From: Oscillospiraceae bacterium | GTDB taxonomy: Bacteria; Bacillota; Clostridia; Oscillospirales; Ruminococcaceae | Assembly (NCBI GenBank): GCA_017440425.1 | Contig: JAFSHJ010000071.1 | Location: forward strand, 1 to 11,912 | Reading direction: 5' to 3' | DNA: 11,912 nucleotides | Shown here: piece after piece, positions 7,549 through 11,912 of the stretch | Position numbering within the stretch: the first letter of the stretch is position 1 | Layout: every line of letters starts with the position of its first letter | Program-made: the position numbers and the translations under genes | Notes under the pieces: model-generated | What the model was told of the DNA's origin: nothing | Database searches by the model: none | Seen by the model: only the letters and a program-made list of their open reading frames with translations

Positions 7549-7665
7549 GGAATATAACCTTTCTTTTCAAGTAATAAAATGCGTGTCTGCCGCAGATAAT
7601 AAAATTGCTCGGCAGCAGCAAACCGTTGCCGCTGCGGGCAGCAAGATGAAAAGGAGTTGCTGAAA

Positions 7666-7836
7666 ATGAACTGTAAAAGCAATTGTGAGCATATAAACGG
7701 AATAAACTGCAGCGTGGAAAACTGCAAATATAACCAAAAGGGCTGCTACTGCACCGCAAAGGAGATCCACGTTGGTCCCGGCTGTGCATCCTGCAGTTCG
7801 GATACCGTTTGTTCCACCTTTAAACCCGAAAAATAA
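7666..7836 (+). CDS. Small cysteine-rich DUF1540 protein
   Basis: A 56-residue frame on the plus strand opens with ATG nine bases after AAGGAG and ends in TAA. It contains nine cysteines (positions 3, 7, 15, 20, 27, 29, 40, 43 and 49). It fits the DUF1540 pattern: C-x-V-x-N-C-x-Y-N, then G-C-x-C-x-A-x-E-I-x-V, then D-T-x-C-x-T-F near the end. DUF1540 proteins occur mostly in Clostridia and other Bacillota. The cysteines suggest metal binding, but function is unknown. Two extra cysteines in the N-terminal C-x3-C precede the usual domain start. It is the only plus-strand gene here, divergent from the metallophosphoesterase (117 bp apart) and convergent with yraN. Confidence 0.88.
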   Translation: MNCKSNCEHINGINCSVENCKYNQKGCYCTAKEIHVGPGCASCSSDTVCSTFKPEK

Positions 7837-7856
7837 ACCAATCGGTCGGCTGCAAT

Positions 7857-7873
7857 GCGGTCGGCCGCTTTTT
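7857..7873 (+). terminator. Possible weak terminator after the DUF1540 gene
   Basis: GCGG-TCGG-CCGC forms a 4-bp GC stem with a four-base loop, followed by TTTTT, 20 bases past the DUF1540 stop and just before the convergent yraN stop. The stem is short, and part of it (CGGTCGGC) is a direct copy of 7843-7850, so the fold is ambiguous. Position and T-run favour a terminator. Confidence 0.4.
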
Positions 7874-7874
7874 G

Positions 7875-8273
7875 TTAGAGATAAATTCCTACGGATGAGG
7901 GAGAAAAAGCATCCTCAATGTAGCGGAGGCTGTTCAGCTTTGGTTCGGCACAGCGTTCCAGCGTGACCTCTGCAATGTCAAACCGCAGATAGGTCTCGTT
8001 GACGTTCACATCAAACTTATAGATGTAATCCATGGCAGCCTTCACAAGCTTAACCATCTTTGCACGGGTCACGGCCTCGGCACCGCTGACAATGGCACCT
8101 GCGGTCCTTGCCTTCACCTCCACAAAGGTGAGCATATTTCCACGGCGGGCAACAATATCCAGCTCGCCGTTTTTGGAGTGCCAGTTGCGTTCAAGGATCT
8201 CCCAGCCGTCGTTCTGCAGTTTTTGGGCAGTCAATTCTTCGCCAAAACTGCCTGCGGATGTCTGTCGGCTCAT
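7875..8273 (-). CDS. yraN: YraN family (UPF0102) nuclease-fold protein
   Basis: The 132-residue protein carries the UPF0102 signature. GSFGEE is near 8-13, then an asparagine-containing ERNWHSKNGELDIVA segment with Asp39, FVEVKAR with Glu52 and Lys54, and RFDIAEV further on. The Asp...Glu-x-Lys set is the PD-(D/E)XK nuclease core. Family members resemble Holliday-junction resolvases, though the cellular role is not settled. It is the last gene of the rbgA-rnhB-yraN run, 31 bases after the rnhB stop. The rnhB-yraN pairing is a familiar arrangement in Bacillota. The ribosome binding site is modest (AGAGG and CAGG elements before ATG). Its 3' end meets the plus-strand DUF1540 gene tail to tail. 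Confidence 0.93.
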   Translation of the reverse strand: MSRQTSAGSFGEELTAQKLQNDGWEILERNWHSKNGELDIVARRGNMLTFVEVKARTAGAIVSGAEAVTRAKMVKLVKAAMDYIYKFDVNVNETYLRFDIAEVTLERCAEPKLNSLRYIEDAFSPSSVGIYL

Positions 8274-8304
8274 AAAAGTGCCTGCCTCTCAAATAGTATA
8301 ACGG

Positions 8305-8931
8305 TCAGATGTGTTTATCAAGGGTTTTGAGGAAGGTTTTGCGGTGGATCTCGCTGATGCCATGCTCGGCGATCATTTCATAATGCAGCTTGGTGGGATA
8401 TCCTTTGTGCTTGTCAAAGCAATACTGGGGATATTTTTGGTGCATCTCCAGCATATATCGGTCACGGGAGACCTTTGCCAGCACGGAAGCGGCGGCAATG
8501 CAGGCGGATTTTGCATCGCCCTTGACGATGGCTTTCACGGGGAGCGCCAAAGCGGGAGTTTTGTTGCCGTCCACAATTACCATATCGGGGGTGATATCCA
8601 GCGCCTCCACAGAGAGCTTCATTGCCTTCATGGATGCGGCGAGGATGTTTATCTCGTCGATCTCTTCGGGAGATATCATCTGTATGGAATAGGCGAGAGC
8701 CTTTTCGGTTATCTCGTCAAAGAGCAGCTCACGCTTTTTTTCGGTGAGCTTTTTGGAATCGTTTATGCCTGCAATGGGCTTGTCGGGATCGAGGATGACG
8801 GCTGCCGCAAACACGGGACCTGCCAGCGGACCGCGTCCTGCCTCGTCCGCACCGCAGAGGTGCTTTGCCTCGGGAAAGCTCTCCGCATCAAACAAAAACA
8901 GATCGGGAGAGGGTGTGTCGGTCTTTTTCAT
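8305..8931 (-). CDS. rnhB: Ribonuclease HII
   Basis: This 208-residue enzyme cuts RNA in RNA-DNA hybrids and removes single ribonucleotides from DNA, acting in replication and repair. The four acidic catalytic residues align with E. coli RNase HII: Asp29 and Glu30 in GADEAGRGPLAGPV, Asp121 in VDGN and Asp139 in KGDAKS. The NDSKKL and AAASVLAKVSRD motifs and the C-terminal HKGYPT motif are also present. Its ATG lies 3 bases after the rbgA stop and its GGAGG site sits inside the rbgA tail, so the two are translationally linked. A short N-terminal extension of about 13 residues precedes the family core compared with E. coli. Confidence 0.97.
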   Translation of the reverse strand: MKKTDTPSPDLFLFDAESFPEAKHLCGADEAGRGPLAGPVFAAAVILDPDKPIAGINDSKKLTEKKRELLFDEITEKALAYSIQMISPEEIDEINILAASMKAMKLSVEALDITPDMVIVDGNKTPALALPVKAIVKGDAKSACIAAASVLAKVSRDRYMLEMHQKYPQYCFDKHKGYPTKLHYEMIAEHGISEIHRKTFLKTLDKHI

Positions 8932-8934
8932 ATA

Positions 8935-9867
8935 TCATTCCTCCGGAAAGGCTTTGGAGTCGTCGGGGGGAAGGGAATCGTCGATTTTCTTGGGAGAGAG
9001 TGGCTTGTCCGGGAATTCCAAAGATATTCTGCCTATCTTTCCGCCGCGGAATTCATCCAGAACGGTTGCGGCAACTCTGTCGTAATCGGGTTCGCCGCCG
9101 GAGATGAGCATACCGCGCTTTTTGGCTATCATCGTAATAAGCTCTTCGGGATGGATATCCGCAATTGCATCGGGGTCCAGCTTGTAGCGTTCGCAGAGCA
9201 TTGCAGGGTAGTCGTCACGGAGTATCTCCGCAAGGCGCATAGAGAGCAAAACCGTGTCGAGGATATCATCCTTGACGGCACCGGTGAATGCAAGGTGCTC
9301 ACCAACCACGGGGTCATCGAATTTGGGCCAAAGCACGCCGGGCATATCCAAAAGATCCACACCCGTCTGCAGAGATACCCACTGTTTACCTCTTGTAACG
9401 CCGGGACGGTCCTCCACCTTGGCACGTTTTCCGCCTGCCATACGGTTGATGAAGGAGGATTTGCCCACGTTGGGGATGCCGACAACCATCATTCGGATGG
9501 GTTTGCCTGCCATGCCCTTTGCGGCACGCTTTTCAAGCTCCTCTTTGAGAAGGGTCTTGGCGAGGGGAATGACCTGCTTCAGACCTCTTCCGCTGCGGCA
9601 ATCCACCGCAAGGCAGGAGATGCCCTTGCCTGCAAGATGCTCGCACCAGCGTTTGGTCACCGCATCGTCGGCGGTATCGGATTTGTTGAGCAAAATGATG
9701 CGGGGCTTGTTGCCGGTCATCTTTTTCATCTCGGGGTTGGCGCTGCTGAAAGGTATGCGTGCATCACGCAGCTCAATTATAATGTCCACAAGGGGGAGAC
9801 TTTCTTTCATCAGGCGGCGGGTCTTCGCCATGTGCCCCGGAAACCACTGTATCTGAATTTCTTCCAT
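8935..9867 (-). CDS. rbgA: Ribosome biogenesis GTPase RbgA/YlqF
   Basis: The 310-residue protein is a circularly permuted GTPase needed for late assembly of the 50S subunit. The motif order is G4 before G1 and G3: NKSD at 61-64, GIPNVGKS at 130-137, the G2 threonine near 158 in GVTRGKQ, and DMPG at 174-177. The N-terminus QWFPGHMAK is characteristic of YlqF. A C-terminal helical (ANTAR-like) region follows, with a Pro/Asp-rich tail. I place the start at 9867 because AAAGGAG stands before this ATG. An upstream in-frame ATG at 9912 would translate through the hairpins and lacks family similarity. It lies between rplS and rnhB. Many Bacillota have a signal peptidase gene between rplS and rbgA; here there is none. 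Confidence 0.97.
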   Translation of the reverse strand: MEEIQIQWFPGHMAKTRRLMKESLPLVDIIIELRDARIPFSSANPEMKKMTGNKPRIILLNKSDTADDAVTKRWCEHLAGKGISCLAVDCRSGRGLKQVIPLAKTLLKEELEKRAAKGMAGKPIRMMVVGIPNVGKSSFINRMAGGKRAKVEDRPGVTRGKQWVSLQTGVDLLDMPGVLWPKFDDPVVGEHLAFTGAVKDDILDTVLLSMRLAEILRDDYPAMLCERYKLDPDAIADIHPEELITMIAKKRGMLISGGEPDYDRVAATVLDEFRGGKIGRISLEFPDKPLSPKKIDDSLPPDDSKAFPEE

Positions 9868-9883
9868 TGTTTTCTCCTTTGTT

Positions 9884-9971
9884 TTCGTAAAAACGAAGGG
9901 ACGAGACGCCAAACGGCGTTTCGCCCCAATGTAAGTCGGTATTGACGTGTAAAACGCTCCAAAACCGACTT
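9884..9971 (-). repeat. Three back-to-back hairpins in the rplS-rbgA gap
   Basis: Read on the minus strand, the first is an 8-bp perfect stem AAGTCGGT/ACCGACTT with a 23-base loop (9933-9971). The second is a 13-position stem with one A-C mismatch and one G-T pair around a four-base loop (9898-9927). The third is TTCGT/ACGAA with a four-base loop (9884-9897), directly abutting the second. None is followed by a T-run. They may be mRNA processing or stability elements that set different levels of L19 and RbgA, or a dispersed extragenic repeat. Confidence 0.6.
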
Positions 9972-9983
9972 GTTCCCCAATAC

Positions 9984-10328
9984 TTAGCGGATCTTGGACT
10001 TAACTTTAGCAGCCTTACCAACTCTGCCGCGGAGATAATAGAGTTTAGCTCTGCGAACGTGACCGCTGCGAACAACTTCGATCTTCTCAACGTTGGGGGA
10101 GTGGAGCGGGAAAACCCTCTCAACACCACAGCCGTGAGCTACGCGGCGAACTGTAAAGGTTTCGGAGATGCCGCCGTGCTTTTTAGCGATAAGAGTACCC
10201 TCGAAAAGCTGAGTTCTCTCTCTTTCGCCTTCCTTGATGCGAACGTATACCTTAACGGTATCACCGATCTCCATCTGAGGAACTGTGGTTTTCATACTAG
10301 CCTGCGCAATGTGTTTCAAAGCATCCAT
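9984..10328 (-). CDS. rplS: 50S ribosomal protein L19
   Basis: The 114-residue basic protein is a full-length bL19. Recognisable segments are IGDTVKVYVRIKEG near 21-34, the RTQLFEGT stretch, the SETFTVRR motif, GVERVFPLHSP, and the C-terminal RRAKLYYLRGRVGKAAK. L19 sits at the 30S-50S interface of the ribosome. AAGGAGG eight bases upstream is a strong ribosome binding site. The gene has its own promoter and a folded leader of about 180 nt, and it is followed on the same strand by rbgA, itself a 50S assembly factor. Confidence 0.99.
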   Translation of the reverse strand: MDALKHIAQASMKTTVPQMEIGDTVKVYVRIKEGERERTQLFEGTLIAKKHGGISETFTVRRVAHGCGVERVFPLHSPNVEKIEVVRSGHVRRAKLYYLRGRVGKAAKVKSKIR

Positions 10329-10366
10329 TGATACTTCCTCCTTAATTATCAGACATTCATTCCCAC

Positions 10367-10509
10367 CGGGTGCTGCTACCCGAAAGTGCCGTGCCTTGTT
10401 GCCGACACCTGTGCGCGTGGCAGAGGACTGTCCGCTTTAATGTCGCCTCCCGTTTGGGAGAGGCATTAATCCCCGCTTTCGCGGTAGAAAAATGCATGCA
10501 TACACATAC
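10367..10509 (-). promoter_or_regulatory. Structured rplS leader RNA
   Basis: Between the predicted transcription start near 10509 and the rplS ribosome binding site I find four stems in transcript order. CCGC-GAAA-GCGG has a GNRA-type loop (10473-10484). A long stem opens with TTAATG/CATTAA and contains CCTC/GGGAGG pairing (10437-10469). GTGTC/GGCAC is at 10391-10408, with flanking TGCC/GGCA that can enclose it (10387-10422). CGGGT/ACCCG is at 10367-10382. No T-run follows any of them. A compact leader before a ribosomal protein gene suggests autogenous control; Rfam holds an L19 leader family, but I cannot say whether this belongs to it. Confidence 0.5.
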
Positions 10510-10515
10510 TACTAT

Positions 10516-10544
10516 AATATAACACAGATGTGTTGATATTGCAA
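10516..10544 (-). promoter_or_regulatory. rplS promoter with a palindrome in the spacer
   Basis: On the minus strand TTGCAA (-35, 10539-10544) and TATATT (-10, 10516-10521) are separated by exactly 17 bases, a strong sigma-A type match. A/T tracts upstream (10547-10562) resemble an UP element. A 14-base palindrome AACACAGATGTGTT (10521-10534) fills most of the spacer and touches the -10, a typical operator position. Transcription would start near 10509. Confidence 0.7.
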
Positions 10545-10585
10545 GTGTTTTTTCAAAAAAACAGCAAGAAAATTTGCAATAAAAG

Positions 10586-11881
10586 TCAGTTCTGCTGCAG
10601 CTGCTGCTTTGCTGCGTCTCTTGCGCTGGTTTTTCCCTCTGCCCTGATGTCTCCTGCCTTGGTGAGGGCCACCTTGGTGAGGAAAGGACCGACCAGTTCA
10701 TAGATGAGCACAGAGAAAAGGGTGATGCTCTGCACAAGAGTGCCGACATCTCCGCCAAAGGCAAGAGCCTGGCTTGCCATGCCAAGGGCAACGCCTGCCT
10801 GTGGCAGAAGGGTTATGCCAAGATATTTGACTATGTTTTCATCGCAGCCGGATATTTTGGAGCTGATGCGTGCACCGTAATATTTACCGAGGGAGCGGAA
10901 TGCGATATATGCGCCGCCAATGACGATGTATATCCAGTTGGAGAATACGGAGAGATCCAGCTCGGCACCGCTGATGACGAAGAAAAGCACCAGCAGAGGA
11001 GCGGTCCAGCGGTCTGCTCTGTCCATGAGTTCTTCGGAGAAATCGCAGATGTTGCAGAAGATGGTGCCCAGCATCATGCAGGCAAGAAGGCTGGAGAATG
11101 CAATGTGAATGCTACCGATCTCAAATTTAAGGGAGGAGATGGCAACGGTGAGCATAACGAAGGTAACGGTGATAGCCATACGTTTGGAGCGGGAGTGGAA
11201 GAACTTTTCGCAGAAGGTGAAGAGATATCCCATGACCGCACCGAGAGCGATGGATAGAACAACCTCAAGAACGGGGTTGATTATCATGGAAACGGCATCG
11301 ATGGCACCGGTGTCGATGGCGCCTGCAACACCGAAGGAGATAGCAAAAACAACAAGACCGACGGCATCGTCAAGGGCGACAATGGGCAGCAAAATGTCGG
11401 TCACGGGACCTTTTGCCTTATACTGTCTTACAACCATAAGTGTGGCTGCGGGGGCGGTTGCGGTTGCAACAGCACCGAGGATGATGGCTGCGGGCAGCGG
11501 CAGATATCCTTCGGGAAGAATGAAGGAGAGGGCAATGAGGGCGGCATCCACAACAACGGTTGTGAATATGGCCTGGAAGATGCCAATTACGGTTGCCTGC
11601 TTGCCGATCTTTTTAAGCTGTGCAAGACGGAACTCATTGCCGATGGCAAATGCAATGAAGCCGAGGGCAAGATCGCAGAGGATGGAATAGTTTTCGGGAG
11701 CATTGGTGTCGGAATTGAAGCCGAAGCCCAGCTTTCCGAGCAGGAAAGGTCCGATGACAACGCCTGCAACAAGGTACGCCGTAACAGCGGGGAGACCTAC
11801 CTTTTTGGCAAGGCGGGAGAGCAAAAGACCGGATAACAATGCTATTGCGAGGGTTAAAAGTACTTCTGTGGTTTCGGGCAT
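10586..11881 (-). CDS. Na+/H+ antiporter, CPA2 family (NapA/Kef-type membrane domain)
   Basis: The 431-residue protein is almost entirely hydrophobic, with about 12-13 membrane segments, and exchanges cations for protons across the cytoplasmic membrane. Family marks are TATAPA at 140-145 (the broken helix of the ion site) and the paired aspartates ALDDAVG with Asp171-Asp172 in the next helix, typical of electrogenic CPA2 exchangers. A late helix carries basic residues in RSLGKYYG (Arg329, Lys333), and LPQAGVALG is at about 359-367. No C-terminal nucleotide-binding (TrkA-N/RCK) domain follows; it ends in a short polar Gln-rich tail. Only a weak purine-rich AGAAAGAAG stretch precedes the ATG, and its promoter is mostly beyond the right edge. 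It is separated from rplS by the rplS promoter and has no obvious terminator of its own. Confidence 0.93.
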   Translation of the reverse strand: MPETTEVLLTLAIALLSGLLLSRLAKKVGLPAVTAYLVAGVVIGPFLLGKLGFGFNSDTNAPENYSILCDLALGFIAFAIGNEFRLAQLKKIGKQATVIGIFQAIFTTVVVDAALIALSFILPEGYLPLPAAIILGAVATATAPAATLMVVRQYKAKGPVTDILLPIVALDDAVGLVVFAISFGVAGAIDTGAIDAVSMIINPVLEVVLSIALGAVMGYLFTFCEKFFHSRSKRMAITVTFVMLTVAISSLKFEIGSIHIAFSSLLACMMLGTIFCNICDFSEELMDRADRWTAPLLVLFFVISGAELDLSVFSNWIYIVIGGAYIAFRSLGKYYGARISSKISGCDENIVKYLGITLLPQAGVALGMASQALAFGGDVGTLVQSITLFSVLIYELVGPFLTKVALTKAGDIRAEGKTSARDAAKQQLQQN

Positions 11882-11912
11882 TTATATAGCTTCTTTCTTT
11901 AATATTTTTTGC

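Noticed and set aside
7431..7789. Minus-strand open frames opposite the DUF1540 gene and overlapping the metallophosphoesterase start
   Set aside because: They lack ribosome binding sites and family features. The DUF1540 frame on the plus strand explains the coding signal there, and the metallophosphoesterase start at 7548 is supported by its own AAAGG.
9868..9912. Extended RbgA start 15 codons upstream at 9912
   Set aside because: The extra residues are translated from the hairpin region. A good AAAGGAG precedes the ATG at 9867, and the family begins at that methionine.
10473..10490. T-box-like ACCGCG in the rplS leader
   Set aside because: Only the last few bases resemble the T-box signature. 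The upstream AGGGUGG part, the specifier stem and a terminator are missing. ACCGCG here is explained by the CCGC-GAAA-GCGG hairpin.
10357..10791. A 144-codon minus-strand open frame across the rplS leader and the end of the antiporter gene
   Set aside because: It overlaps the antiporter in another frame and runs through the rplS promoter and leader hairpins. Its translation is low-complexity Ser/Leu-rich and looks non-coding.

Overview
The window looks like ordinary housekeeping chromosome from a low-to-moderate GC Gram-positive of the class Clostridia. An uncultured gut lineage near Oscillospirales/Ruminococcaceae is my best guess; this is inferred from gene order and protein character, not from a search. 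Supporting signs are the run tig-clpP-clpX-lon-engB, the run rplS-rbgA-rnhB-yraN, strong AGGAGG-type ribosome binding sites before most genes, and a tiny cysteine-rich DUF1540 protein. All genes but one lie on the minus strand, so they are read from right to left.

Right part (11881 down to 7875): a CPA2-type Na+/H+ antiporter comes first. Then come a well-formed sigma-A type promoter, a roughly 180-nt folded leader and rplS (ribosomal protein L19). After a 116-bp gap packed with three hairpins follow rbgA (50S assembly GTPase), rnhB (RNase HII) and yraN (UPF0102). rbgA and rnhB are 3 bp apart. The logic is ribosome synthesis plus nucleic-acid maintenance.

Middle (7873 down to 6693): the only plus-strand gene, a 56-residue DUF1540 protein at 7666-7836, is divergent from a calcineurin-like metallophosphoesterase and convergent with yraN. 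It overlaps no other gene.

Left part (6838 down to 1): a protein quality-control cluster. The chaperone trigger factor (tig), the protease ClpP and its unfoldase ClpX form a tight operon that ends in a strong terminator at about 3395-3417. lon then has its own AT-rich promoter region and a 5'UTR hairpin, followed by engB (ribosome assembly GTPase) and the first 28 codons of lysA, which runs off the left edge.

The notable anomaly is clpX. An in-frame TAA at 4204-4206 cuts the gene exactly between Walker A and Walker B, and an in-frame ATG abuts the stop. Everything on both sides is intact ClpX. This is a sequencing error, a recent nonsense mutation, or a stop-start two-piece ClpX. I see no mobile element, CRISPR array, tRNA or rRNA, and no clearly novel multi-gene system. 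The other points of interest are regulatory RNA-like structures in the leaders and gaps.
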